This document shows positions 54,372 through 64,000 of a stretch of DNA of 64,000 bases, piece after piece (position 1 is the first letter of the stretch; every line of letters begins with the position of its first letter). Under the pieces are notes generated by a model. That model saw nothing but the letters and a program-made list of their open reading frames with translations, had not been told where the DNA came from and did no database searches. This stretch comes from an uncultured Ignavibacteriota bacterium (GTDB lineage Bacteria; Bacteroidota; Ignavibacteria; UBA10030; UBA8401): assembly GCA_903861125.1 (NCBI GenBank), contig CAIOTF010000031.1, positions 33,200 to 97,199 on the forward strand. The letters are read 5' to 3'. Both the position numbers and the translations under genes were made by a program.

Positions 54372-57329
54372 TCATTTCATTAGTGTCATTTTTCGCACCT
54401 GCCGAAAACTTTTTCCGGACTTATCCACCGGCACTGCTTCCAATGAATAGAAATATATCCCGCTCGGAACCGAAGCATTCCATGTGACATTATAAAATCC
54501 AGGTTCAAGATTTGCACTGACAAGATCCTCTATTTTCTGTCCGAGGATGCTGTAAATTGCAAGCCGTACAGAGCTTCTTTCCTGAAGGCCGTAGCGAATA
54601 TTCGTTGAAGGATTAAAAGGATTAGGATAATTTTGTTCCAGTGCATATTCTGCAGGAATAGTTGAACCATCTTTCACGCCTGTCGACGGAATACCTGTCC
54701 CCGAAACTATGATAGTATCCGTAATTTTCAAAGAATTACTGACTACAAAAACGCGACCGGTAAAAACACCTAACGATGATGGTGTAAATCTCAAAGTATC
54801 AGTGAAAGATTGACCGGGAGAAACGTTTTTCGTTACAGGCCGTCCGGCAAATACCGCGCTGCTTGCTGTTACATTTGTTATTTTAAGTGTATCGGTACCT
54901 GTATTGGTAATTATCACCGTTGTGTCTTTGTACGAACCGGTTTTCACCGAACCAAAGTTGATATTTGAAGTGCTGAATTGCAAAACAGGAAAGATTGAAT
55001 TTCCTGTTCCCGAAACACCAACAGTATCAGGACTGGTCAAAGAATTACTTGTTACCGATATTCTGCCTAAAACAAATCCTATTCCTGAAGGAGTAAACCG
55101 CAAAGTATCAGCCATTGAATGACCCGGAGCAATTGATCCTGTTGCAGGACGTGCAGTAAAACTGCCCGTTGTAGAAGAAATAGCTGTGATCTTTAAGGTA
55201 TCGGTTCCTGTATTGGAAATTGTAATTGTTGTATCCTTAAACTTGCCGACTGTTACCGTGTTAAAATTGACGGACAAAGTATTGAAAACAAGAATTGGAT
55301 ACGGTGTAGTTCCGGTTGCTGCAACATCAACGGTACTGTGAAATGGATCGTTGGTACTGAAACGTATTGATGCTGTGGCTATTCCCTGATTCAGTGGGAT
55401 AAAATAGACATAAACCTTAGCACTGTCTCCTGGAACAATACTAATATTTGTCGGAGAGACAGTAAAGATCGAAGATCCAATCACGCCGATAGTCGATGTA
55501 AGGTTTGCTGTACCTTTATTATATACTTTAATCAGTGCACTATCTTTTTGACCTGGTTTTGCATGAAGCGAGACGGCACCGGGTGAATTACTGAAGACAG
55601 AAGTAGAAGCGATCTGAAAACTCCCGTTTTTTGTCAAGGCAAGAGGGGTTCCCTGATCAAATTTTACATTCGTAATTGTTATATTCGTTGTTGAAGGACG
55701 AGGAGTCGAATCCGGTACAGCAAATTTTAACTTCATAAGAATGCCACCGCCCGTAACAGCATTGCCGCCAGTTGCAGCAGCAAACGTCACCGTACCGTTC
55801 TTATCCGATGAGTTGATAGAGAAACCGCTGCTTAGTGTTCCTGCGGAAACAATATCACTGAATTTCACATACGTATTGGTACTGTACGTAAACGTACCTT
55901 GAAATGCAGAGAATCCCATCGAAGAAGGGGTGATGTATAATGGAATCTCAACAAACGACGTTGGGATTAATAACGTATCGGGTGTATTCAGTCTGAAGTC
56001 ATAGATAAGAACATTTCCGCTGATTCCAACGGCACCGACAGAATCTTGAGCTTGTACGGTAACCGTTCCGCTCTTCTTCCCTTTAAGCCAGCCCGTTGAT
56101 GATACTGTTGCAAGTAACGGATCTGACGAGGACCAAGAGTACGGTTTAACTCCGCCGGATGCTGTGAATTGAAGTGAATCGCCTGCAACAAGGATTTGCT
56201 GATAATATGGACTTACTGAAATTGTTCCCAACGATTGAACAGAGATAAAGCCTGATACAACATTTGCAGTCAGATTTTGATTGAACAATACATTTTGAAA
56301 TGCAAATGTTGATCCATACGAATTGACTGAACTTGCTTTCATACGAAGATACAGGAGAATACCAGAACCAGTCATTGGTGTGGTACCGGCAAAAGAGACA
56401 TTAACAGATCCTGTGCCGACAGAAAATGACACGGGTGCGACCGAAGCAAGCAAAGTTCCGGTTTCCACAACAGATTGAACCGTCCATCGCGTATGATCGA
56501 ATGTGACAGTAAATTGACCGGAGGTCACACCGAGTCCTGTCAGATCGGTGGTATAAATCGGCAAATCGAGTGTCTGCCCCTGGTACCGGCTCGTATCACG
56601 AAAACTGAGTTTGATTGGACGAACCTCAACTATATTTGTTGTATCAACAATGCCAGCTGAATCGGCAGCATACATCCGTGTAAATCCGGCACCGACTGCT
56701 TTCATTAATCCTGCGGCATCAATTGTAGCAACCGATGGTACGGTTGAACCCCATGTGTAAGGAGATCGTCCGCCAGACACCGTGAATTGTTTTGTGTCTC
56801 CTTTGGTTGCCAGCCATGTATCCGGTGAAACGGTAATTGTTGGAGCCGCTTTCATGAAAACAGTACCATTCCGGTAATTATTCGATGCCGGAATACCCTC
56901 ATTGAAAGTTGAAGATTGAAATGTGAAGTTTGAATACGAATCATATGGCAGAACCTTTGAAGCGAATTGGAGATTTACCAGTTTGCCAAGGCCGGCTAGA
57001 TTGGAAGATCCTGCTCCACTTATTCTTACCGTGCCGGGCGATATTTCGAATGCCGTGGGACTTCCCCACGCCGAGTCTATGCAGCCAATCGCATTGACAC
57101 CCATAAATGAGAAAGCAGTTGTGTTGTACGTGAATTGTATCTGATAGGCAGAAACAGCATACCCCGTCAGCGAACTATCCACGGTCAGAGAATAGTTCAG
57201 CGTCGTTCCGCAGACGATCGTTGTGTCACGAAATGACAATCGGATCGGTGTGCCGGCAGACATCAGGACTGCCAGTAGTAACAGCAGTCCTGCCGTTGCC
57301 GCAGCACGTTTAATTATTTTTCGTTTCAT
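54372..57329 (-). CDS. large surface protein with cohesin-like, BIG2-like and ASH modules and type IX sorting domain
   Basis: This 985-residue exported protein has a signal peptide (about 1-26). Three cohesin-like modules each start with the same SFRDT or equivalent strand (about 30-165, 243-370, 450-580). The first two are followed by BIG2-like Ig modules (TKGDTKQFTVSGG, VAGDSLQFTASGG). Three ASPM/SPD-2/Hydin-like repeats come next (about 585-885) with repeating GTGTDTLKIT and SIAPG/SVSPGQS blocks. The end has QNYPNPFNPSTNIRYG and a type IX sorting domain. ATG 57329 is used: AAAGGA stands 7 nt before it. No catalytic domain is seen, so it is likely a scaffold. Confidence 0.82.
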   Translation of the reverse strand: MKRKIIKRAAATAGLLLLLAVLMSAGTPIRLSFRDTTIVCGTTLNYSLTVDSSLTGYAVSAYQIQFTYNTTAFSFMGVNAIGCIDSAWGSPTAFEISPGTVRISGAGSSNLAGLGKLVNLQFASKVLPYDSYSNFTFQSSTFNEGIPASNNYRNGTVFMKAAPTITVSPDTWLATKGDTKQFTVSGGRSPYTWGSTVPSVATIDAAGLMKAVGAGFTRMYAADSAGIVDTTNIVEVRPIKLSFRDTSRYQGQTLDLPIYTTDLTGLGVTSGQFTVTFDHTRWTVQSVVETGTLLASVAPVSFSVGTGSVNVSFAGTTPMTGSGILLYLRMKASSVNSYGSTFAFQNVLFNQNLTANVVSGFISVQSLGTISVSPYYQQILVAGDSLQFTASGGVKPYSWSSSDPLLATVSSTGWLKGKKSGTVTVQAQDSVGAVGISGNVLIYDFRLNTPDTLLIPTSFVEIPLYITPSSMGFSAFQGTFTYSTNTYVKFSDIVSAGTLSSGFSINSSDKNGTVTFAAATGGNAVTGGGILMKLKFAVPDSTPRPSTTNITITNVKFDQGTPLALTKNGSFQIASTSVFSNSPGAVSLHAKPGQKDSALIKVYNKGTANLTSTIGVIGSSIFTVSPTNISIVPGDSAKVYVYFIPLNQGIATASIRFSTNDPFHSTVDVAATGTTPYPILVFNTLSVNFNTVTVGKFKDTTITISNTGTDTLKITAISSTTGSFTARPATGSIAPGHSMADTLRFTPSGIGFVLGRISVTSNSLTSPDTVGVSGTGNSIFPVLQFSTSNINFGSVKTGSYKDTTVIITNTGTDTLKITNVTASSAVFAGRPVTKNVSPGQSFTDTLRFTPSSLGVFTGRVFVVSNSLKITDTIIVSGTGIPSTGVKDGSTIPAEYALEQNYPNPFNPSTNIRYGLQERSSVRLAIYSILGQKIEDLVSANLEPGFYNVTWNASVPSGIYFYSLEAVPVDKSGKSFRQVRKMTLMK

Positions 57330-57391
57330 GTGCAAGTCCTTTCAGTATCGATTATGTGAGTGGTGTTTTGATCGAATGATAATTCAAACGA

Positions 57392-60300
57392 TTATTTCAC
57401 CATCAACATTTTTTTGACACTGACAAAACTTTTACTCACCATTCGTGAAAAATATAATCCGCTGCTGACTCGCTGACCATTACCATCCAAACCATCCCAT
57501 TGAACAGCATACTCGCCAGCGTAATGGCTGCCGTTCACCAGCGTACGAACAATTTGTCCCATTACGTTATAGATTACAATATTCACCATTTGACCATCTT
57601 CAGGAACCTGATAGGAAATTGTTGTTGACGGATTAAATGGATTCGGATAGTTCTGATTCAATGCGAAACTTGTCGGCTTACCCTTGATCGTGATAGTGCC
57701 ATTGGTTGCCGCAGATTTCATATCGGTTTCATTTAACACGAATTTTTTGAACGAAATTGCGGATGGAACTTCGCCTCTGACATCGTTCAATGCCTCAAAT
57801 GTTACTTTGAACAAATCGCCGTCAGCTTCCAACGGATCGGCAGATGCAATCATCATTCGTACGGTGCCATTTGCTATACTCTGAGCGGTCATTGCTTTGG
57901 ATGCAATTCCTACCGGAGTTATGGAAACTGGTTTGAGTTCAGCCTTGTTGTACGAAAGTTCAATTCCTGTTGAATACGTGTTTGTAAGACCGCTCACCGA
58001 AATAGTGACTGAAACCTGATTCCCGCGCTGTACAATACCGTCTGATATTGAAGCAGAGGCAATTGATGCTGATTTATCGATCTTAATAATCGGTTCAGGT
58101 TTTGTACTGTACTCACTCGGGAAGATGGTGATCTTGCCGACAACATATTGGAGAATTAACGATGCATCATATGCTTCTACGGTTCCATTGGCACTCACAT
58201 CGGCAACACTTTGCTGTAAAGCGTTCAATTGATTAGCAACACTGTCAACAAGAAACTTAAGAATCAATGAAGCATCAAACGCTTGAATTTGTCCGTTCAG
58301 ACTTACATCGCCTGCCAGCGGATTTTGTGCACCGGCACCCAAAAACGGTAAATAATTAACAGCATCAGAAACTAATTGTCCGGTTCCACCGGGATTTCCT
58401 GAATGCGTTGGTCCGGTATTGCTGCCCCACCAATTATTTTGTGCATTGATGACGAATGATTTGTTGACATTATTAATGGCATAACTGCTGTTCAAGAAGA
58501 AGTCACAATAATTCACGACAGGATTTGAAGATCCTGTTGCAACAATGCCGTTATACCCATTACTGATGGAACTATACGTAATACTTGGACTTGCGCTGTT
58601 CACAGTAACTGCCGCTCCGGAATTTTGTATACCAGCGTACCGAATGACAACATTCCTAAGTCGCGAAAATGGAGCGAGTGATTCATTCGTGAAATTGATA
58701 CCATACCATCCCGGATACCAGTATTGAGGATAGGTAAAGACTGTCGGTGATGAAAGTGTGCTATCCGAATTCGTATCACCTCCGTAAAAGTCGTCTCGTA
58801 AATCAGTAAAGATGATAGTGCTGTCCGAGTGGCTTTTTCCTTCAGCGATCAAACCTTTCCGAATTGTCATAGAAGTATTCGGGAAGAATTTGACAACAAC
58901 GCCGGGTGAGATTGTTAGGATTGAATTATTGGCAACGGTATAGTTCCCAAACAAATACGGGATGTTTGGAATGCCTGCAAAAGTCTTTTTTACCAACGTC
59001 ACATCCTGCACAAGCGTCTCTCCTTCAAGAACACTGATGGCCTTAAACGTTGATCCGGAGATAGTATTTCCGCTTGTGGAGACAGGATACGAAACCAACG
59101 ACAAACGCATCGGAGCGTACGTTAAATTATTGAATGAACAACTGTCGATGGATGGATTCGATACACCGGTGAGATAAACGCCCCAATTATCTAAGTCGAA
59201 TGTGCATTTAAGGAATTTGGGGGCCGCCTGCTGCAGATACACACCAACATCGATATAGCGGAACAGTGTATGTTGCAACAGACTGAGTGAATCAAGACTC
59301 ACATCGTAGAACGTAATGCGAGATCCTCCAACAATTGAAGGTTTAGACAACGTCCCGTCCAAATTCGTATCGCCAGGATTACCGAAACTATCATCATGAG
59401 AATCCGTGAAGATGACTTTCTGGGATGGGGTGCCGTTTGTTACGAGAGCACCATTGACTAACCAATTTCCATCTTTGAAAACAACTCCTGCAGGTACGGT
59501 GATTGTAGTGCCGGAATTTATGGTCAGTGTGCCGTATAACAAATATGTGATGTTATTATAACCGGCAAAATTTCTTACTGGAATTGTGCTGGTTACTGAA
59601 TATGTTTCAGGTTTAATGCCGATAGCCATATAGCCTACATTCAATGATGTGATATTGGAAAATGTAGGGTTTGAAAACATGCTGATCGTTACAGGAGTCA
59701 ATCCTATATTATTGATCTGCAGATTGCTCACAGTAGGATGACCGCTGCCGAAAACTCCAACGGCAGAATTACTTGATTGCGAAACAATACAACTATCCAT
59801 TTTTATTGTTGTACTATAAACTCGTATGAGACCATATTCGTTATTGTAGTTGTATCCTCCGCCATAACGGAAATCGCAATTCTTCAGTGAGTTAAGTGAA
59901 TCAGAACTTGACGGTCCAAAATCAATTGAAGCCCAGTTCCCTTTCCCCGGAGAACTTCCGTTACCATCATTATTCGTATCTCCGCCGTTCGAATCATCAG
60001 GCAGTGACGTGAAAACAATTTTCTGCGTTGAAGTTCCATTTGCCACCATGGCACCATTGACGGTGATTCCATAATAGTAGCTTGTGAATTTGATAACCAC
60101 TCCGGGAAGGACCGTAAAAACAGCTCCCGAATTAACAGTAAGATTATCAACGATATATGCAATATTGGTTATACCCGCAACATTTCGTTGTGCAAGAGTC
60201 GCGTTTGAAGAAACTGTATTATCCAGGATTCGTATACCTCTGCTTCCGTTGGCAGAAAATGTAATATTAGTAAATGTCGGATTCGATTGCAGCGACATGG

Positions 60301-63274
60301 CAATCGGATCAAGACGGCTTCCATTGAACGTTACATTATTCACAAGCGGCGTAGAACTGTTCTCACACCGGATACCAAAATTGTTGGACTTAAAAATAGT
60401 AGTGTTGGACAAAATGCTTCCTGCGTCCGTGTAGGTAACTCCGTTCGCACTGTAATTAATGAGACAGCTGTCGATCAAAGAAAAAGCATCGTCACTTGTC
60501 GCTTGTAGTTTAATCACGCTCCAGTCGCCTGCCGCCGGTGAACTTGCGTTGCCATCGCGGTTGCAATCGCCGGGATTTCCCCAGTTGTCATCTTTCAACG
60601 ATGTGAAAATCACATTTCCTTCTGCTATCGTTCCTTTTGCACGCAAACCTCCGTTTACATAAAATCCGGGTCCGCCAGATTTTATGACAATACCGGGATT
60701 GATTGTTACATTTGTTCCCGAATTGATATTCAGATCACCCAAGAGAACGTAACAGATATTTGTATAACCGGCCACCGTTCTTTGCCTCACTGTTCCGCTT
60801 GCTCCAAGATATTCACCGATGATACCAAGCGCAGTCAAACCGGGGTTGACGAATGTATCAGCCGAAAAAAATGGATCGGCGGTGACCGACATTGCGATAG
60901 GTGTAGATTGTGAATTAACAATTTTGCATCCGATGATTGACGGTTTTGAATTCCCGTAAGCATACACGCCGTAAATTGACTGATCGATCAAACAATTTGA
61001 TATTGTGGGGTTAGCAAGATTGATTGTTGTTATTTCGCCACCATTAAGATAAATGTTATTAAAATAATAGTAGTAGTACGGCAGGGCTCCGTAGTGAATA
61101 CTGCAATAATTGAGCAGCGATGTACTGTCGCTACCGGACTCGAATGTTATTCCGCCCCATTCACCTCTTGCCGGCGCATCAGCATTTCCGTTTTTATTTG
61201 TATCATTCGGTCGTCCATAGGCATCATCTCTCGCGGCTGTGAAAACAATCAGACTGTCCGGTGTGGCATCAGCCACAAGTTTTCCCTGTACAACAAAACG
61301 CTGCGAAGATGTATATGCCTTGATCACTACCCCTTTTTTGATCGTAAGTTTTTTCCCGATTGGAATAGTAACGGCATCAAGCATTAAATAGGTAACATTC
61401 GAAATGCTATCAGTTCCTATGGCTCCCAGCGCAGCTTTTGTGTTATTGCGAAGCACGGCCCGGATAGGCAGCGTAGCATCAGCCGTGAGGACTCCTCCGA
61501 GAAGTCCTAAAGCGTCGTAGGCATTATCTGAATTTGAAAATACATTATTGTGGAATACAGGATTGGCTGTAAACGACATGGCTATAGGTACAAGTTCGCT
61601 CGAACCGATGGTATTATTGGTAAAGACAGGGTTGGAGACATACTGCATCATCGCGCCAAAATGGTTATTTGCCATATTGCAACTGTCAATAGTCGGACTG
61701 GCATCATACATGGTAATACCACCGGTTCCGCCTGCACCGGCAAAATTCACAACACACCGCTTCATAATGCACGAAATGTCAACACTTGCATCATTAAATA
61801 TGACACCATACCAGTTATTTGTCTGCGGCACGGTTCCCAAGCCATCTGCGTTCGTATCGCTTCCCGGTGTCGGCAAATTGTCATCACGGTAGGTTGTAAA
61901 GTAAATATTTTGACCGGGGCTGGCGACCGCATTTAGTATACCGTTGATCGTGAGTGAGCCTCCGTTAAATTTAAGAACATCTGTTGATGAGATGGTCATC
62001 GTGTGTCCATTATTCACCGTAAGCGAATATGGAATCATATACGGAATTGCAACTGTATCCAACACCAAGTTTGCTATTGTAGAACTAAAATTCATGTAAA
62101 TACCAATGTGTGTATTATTGGTAAATGTGTTCGTTCCGTTAAATACCAACGATGCTTGACCATTATACCAGACCGGCCATTGCACATACGTGAAAGATGA
62201 ATTTGTTAGTTTAATATTTGTACTCTGTTCAAAATATATTCCAATCGGGAATTGATTGTTTGCATTTGAACTTACTTTTGTAGGATCAGTAATTGTGCAA
62301 TTTGTGAGTGCTGCTGAACCAGATTGTACATAAACGCCCGAATACACAAAGTCCGACACGGTGGTTGCAACAATGCTGTCAGTTCCAACAACGCGGATAC
62401 CGTTTCCTAATGATCCCGTTACTGACGATGAATCCACAAACGCCGAAACAGCAGTTGTGTATCCGATCCACATGCCATCTCCACCGGAAGTTGCGACTGT
62501 CGTTTTGTGAATTGTAGCACTCGTTCCACGATCAATGAAGATGCCGTGAGAACTTGAACCGGAGATGTTTGTATTGCTTACAGAAGAATTTGTTGAGCCG
62601 ATCCAGAGTCCTTGGCCCGCGGTAGATCCTGCAATTGTACAATTTGCCACCGTTGCCGTTGTTCCATTGTTAAGTTGAAGACCAAGACCTGCTGAATTTG
62701 ATATTGATGATCCGGTAACAGACATTACTGGAGAACTGAGATACACACCTCCCGAGCTTAAATTCGAGATGATACAATTTGCAAGTGTCGCGGTACTTGA
62801 TGATGTCAGGTAAATTCCCCAGCTATTGGAATTTAAGATGGAACAATTTGTCAGAGTTGCCGAAGTGATGGACCGATCTGAATAAATCATCGGCGTGCTG
62901 CCGCCGCCACCGAATTTTACCACACAAGTATCAAGGACAAGTACTGCTGCAGAATTATTCATGAAGATACCTCCCCAGTCCCCCTTTTGCGGAACAGGTC
63001 CTCCGAGTGTATCTTTGTTCGAAGTGAAGGAAGAAAGTCTGGCACGCAAACTTCCGCTGACGTACATAAAAGTGCCGGGGAGAAATCGGACGACGACGCC
63101 GGAATCAACCTTTAAGGTAAATCCGGCTGTGACTGTGAAGGATGCTATAACGACGTATGGACTTTTAGCAATTGTCCATGTGCTGTCCTTTGCGATGTTG
63201 CCTGAAACATTCGTCTGTGCGCCGGCCAGGCTCACAATAGTGACGAATAACAAAACGGAAACGAGTGTACGCAT
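57392..63274 (-). CDS. giant parallel beta-helix surface protein with dockerin-like and cohesin-like modules and type IX sorting domain
   Basis: This 1960-residue exported protein has a signal peptide (about 1-19). Right-handed beta-helix segments rich in short Asn/Ser/Thr strands follow. They are interrupted by about six copies of a 200-residue unit with FT..DD...GDTN.DG near residues 470, 695, 900, 1100, 1300 and 1500. A dockerin-like pair lies at about 1650-1710 (DVSLNGQIQAFDASLIL and DVSANGTVEAYDASLIL). A cohesin-like module follows at about 1730-1850, and a sorting domain (QNYPNPFNPSTTISYQV) from about 1867. It probably binds surface glycan or partner proteins. The next gene, 62 nt downstream, encodes the cohesin-rich protein. 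Confidence 0.85.
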   Translation of the reverse strand: MRTLVSVLLFVTIVSLAGAQTNVSGNIAKDSTWTIAKSPYVVIASFTVTAGFTLKVDSGVVVRFLPGTFMYVSGSLRARLSSFTSNKDTLGGPVPQKGDWGGIFMNNSAAVLVLDTCVVKFGGGGSTPMIYSDRSITSATLTNCSILNSNSWGIYLTSSSTATLANCIISNLSSGGVYLSSPVMSVTGSSISNSAGLGLQLNNGTTATVANCTIAGSTAGQGLWIGSTNSSVSNTNISGSSSHGIFIDRGTSATIHKTTVATSGGDGMWIGYTTAVSAFVDSSSVTGSLGNGIRVVGTDSIVATTVSDFVYSGVYVQSGSAALTNCTITDPTKVSSNANNQFPIGIYFEQSTNIKLTNSSFTYVQWPVWYNGQASLVFNGTNTFTNNTHIGIYMNFSSTIANLVLDTVAIPYMIPYSLTVNNGHTMTISSTDVLKFNGGSLTINGILNAVASPGQNIYFTTYRDDNLPTPGSDTNADGLGTVPQTNNWYGVIFNDASVDISCIMKRCVVNFAGAGGTGGITMYDASPTIDSCNMANNHFGAMMQYVSNPVFTNNTIGSSELVPIAMSFTANPVFHNNVFSNSDNAYDALGLLGGVLTADATLPIRAVLRNNTKAALGAIGTDSISNVTYLMLDAVTIPIGKKLTIKKGVVIKAYTSSQRFVVQGKLVADATPDSLIVFTAARDDAYGRPNDTNKNGNADAPARGEWGGITFESGSDSTSLLNYCSIHYGALPYYYYYFNNIYLNGGEITTINLANPTISNCLIDQSIYGVYAYGNSKPSIIGCKIVNSQSTPIAMSVTADPFFSADTFVNPGLTALGIIGEYLGASGTVRQRTVAGYTNICYVLLGDLNINSGTNVTINPGIVIKSGGPGFYVNGGLRAKGTIAEGNVIFTSLKDDNWGNPGDCNRDGNASSPAAGDWSVIKLQATSDDAFSLIDSCLINYSANGVTYTDAGSILSNTTIFKSNNFGIRCENSSTPLVNNVTFNGSRLDPIAMSLQSNPTFTNITFSANGSRGIRILDNTVSSNATLAQRNVAGITNIAYIVDNLTVNSGAVFTVLPGVVIKFTSYYYGITVNGAMVANGTSTQKIVFTSLPDDSNGGDTNNDGNGSSPGKGNWASIDFGPSSSDSLNSLKNCDFRYGGGYNYNNEYGLIRVYSTTIKMDSCIVSQSSNSAVGVFGSGHPTVSNLQINNIGLTPVTISMFSNPTFSNITSLNVGYMAIGIKPETYSVTSTIPVRNFAGYNNITYLLYGTLTINSGTTITVPAGVVFKDGNWLVNGALVTNGTPSQKVIFTDSHDDSFGNPGDTNLDGTLSKPSIVGGSRITFYDVSLDSLSLLQHTLFRYIDVGVYLQQAAPKFLKCTFDLDNWGVYLTGVSNPSIDSCSFNNLTYAPMRLSLVSYPVSTSGNTISGSTFKAISVLEGETLVQDVTLVKKTFAGIPNIPYLFGNYTVANNSILTISPGVVVKFFPNTSMTIRKGLIAEGKSHSDSTIIFTDLRDDFYGGDTNSDSTLSSPTVFTYPQYWYPGWYGINFTNESLAPFSRLRNVVIRYAGIQNSGAAVTVNSASPSITYSSISNGYNGIVATGSSNPVVNYCDFFLNSSYAINNVNKSFVINAQNNWWGSNTGPTHSGNPGGTGQLVSDAVNYLPFLGAGAQNPLAGDVSLNGQIQAFDASLILKFLVDSVANQLNALQQSVADVSANGTVEAYDASLILQYVVGKITIFPSEYSTKPEPIIKIDKSASIASASISDGIVQRGNQVSVTISVSGLTNTYSTGIELSYNKAELKPVSITPVGIASKAMTAQSIANGTVRMMIASADPLEADGDLFKVTFEALNDVRGEVPSAISFKKFVLNETDMKSAATNGTITIKGKPTSFALNQNYPNPFNPSTTISYQVPEDGQMVNIVIYNVMGQIVRTLVNGSHYAGEYAVQWDGLDGNGQRVSSGLYFSRMVSKSFVSVKKMLMVK

Positions 63275-63527
63275 GTAGTTGATCCCCCATGAGAATTGTT
63301 GTTGATTGTTTATTTAGTTCAAAAAAATATTATTGGGAAAAGTCATGTGTGGAATATTCCGTCAACACATGAAGTAGTTAAATTCAAATTGTACAGGGAA
63401 AGAAGGAAAACAAAACTAGAAAGCTGAACAAACAGCGAAATGAAAAAAAAGATTTCTACAATATTAGATCTCACTATGAACAATGATTTGTCCATACCAA
63501 AGTTCAAAAACCATCTTTTCTTGATGG

Positions 63528-63557
63528 CAATGTATATAAGTACAATACATTTGTCAA
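63528..63557 (-). promoter_or_regulatory. candidate promoter region with inverted repeat, upstream of the giant surface protein gene
   Basis: On the minus strand TTGACA (63557-63552) is followed after about 15-18 nt by TATACATTG. The inverted repeat AATGTAT/ATACATT (63529-63551) overlaps the spacer. It is about 250 nt before the gene start. The remainder of 63275-64000 is AT-rich and shows no gene or RNA that I can support. Confidence 0.3.
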
Positions 63558-64000
63558 GACTAAGCGGTCTGATTTATCAAAAATATTCAATGCAATGTTC
63601 CATATCACACACATGACAGTCGTGAAAAAGGTTATTCGGTTATTCTTCCCGATACAGCAGAACAATCGTTGTGACAAATATTTTGCAATAATTTTTTTAT
63701 AAAATTGTACCGCCGACCGATATATTGAACATCATTGTCGTTCTGTTCAAAATATCCCTTATTCAATGACTATTGTATGGTTGTACTTCTAAAACCAGTC
63801 AGCATTAATTTGAAAATTCAACCTTAAATCACATTGGTCAATACGAATACATTCTGCTTATCACTTCTCTTGCTTCATCCGTGAAGTTAGAGCATTCTAA
63901 CCTGTATTCGATGAATATTTTGCTTAAACATCCGATAATCTATATAGAGGGGCTTGTTTAATACTGAAATTGAGACGTATTTTGAGTGTTGATCGATATC

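Noticed and set aside
1..64000. CRISPR array, rRNA operon, or cobalamin/T-box riboswitch
   Set aside because: No regular short spaced repeats, rRNA motifs or conserved riboswitch cores were seen in the gaps.

Overview
The window comes from a bacterium of the Fibrobacteres–Chlorobi–Bacteroidetes group, most likely an Ignavibacteria/Chlorobi-type lineage. Four lines support this. Three large secreted proteins end in type IX secretion (por) sorting domains, two with the 'NYPNPFNPST' motif. Several promoters fit the Bacteroidetes -33 TTG / -7 TAnnTTTG pattern. The tmRNA tag, ADNYGYALAA, resembles chlorobial tags. Two genes encode small outer-membrane beta-barrels. Nearly all genes are housekeeping or envelope genes in long, tightly packed operons. 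I see no CRISPR array, phage or intact transposon.

Layout. 1-2536 (+): an operon of ygfZ (cut by the window edge), a free methionine-R-sulfoxide reductase, a LOG-family protein and a SirB1-like protein. 2553-2970: tmRNA with its terminator, then dapF. 4003-12988 (-): polX, trpG, trpE, a thioesterase, threonine aldolase, lnt, a PAP2 phosphatase, a DedA protein, ispF and acylphosphatase. 12988-20328 (-): an uncharacterised set of transporter, SDR, ATP-grasp ligase, M14 peptidase, double-headed sugar epimerase and family-2 glycosyltransferase, with a divergent STELLO-like glycosyltransferase. 21456-34018 (-): an acyl-CoA mutase large subunit with isobutyryl-CoA mutase residues, mutL, a dipeptide epimerase, ftsY, pgsA, a secreted subtilase and purF. 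34019-37178 (-): nadB and two beta-barrel proteins.

37352-48339 (-) is a translation/cell-division supercluster transcribed in the order thrS, infC, rpmI, rplT, pheS, pheT, a coiled-coil gene, zapA, a probable 6S RNA, rny, coaE, argD. infC starts at an AUU codon. A terminator/attenuator sits between rplT and pheS, as in enterobacteria. 48449-50641 is a DPP-IV-type peptidase.

50642-52500 is the only disturbed region. It has tRNA-Val(GAC), two 218-bp direct repeats carrying mangled tRNA-Val pieces with palindromic inserts, and a dead HNH-nuclease fragment behind a lipoprotein gene. 52811-54045 encodes an SDR and a yeast-type cytosine deaminase. 54372-63274 encodes two giant surface proteins: one with cohesin-like modules, the other with beta-helices, a dockerin-like pair and a cohesin-like module. 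They may assemble on the cell surface. 63275-64000 is non-coding.
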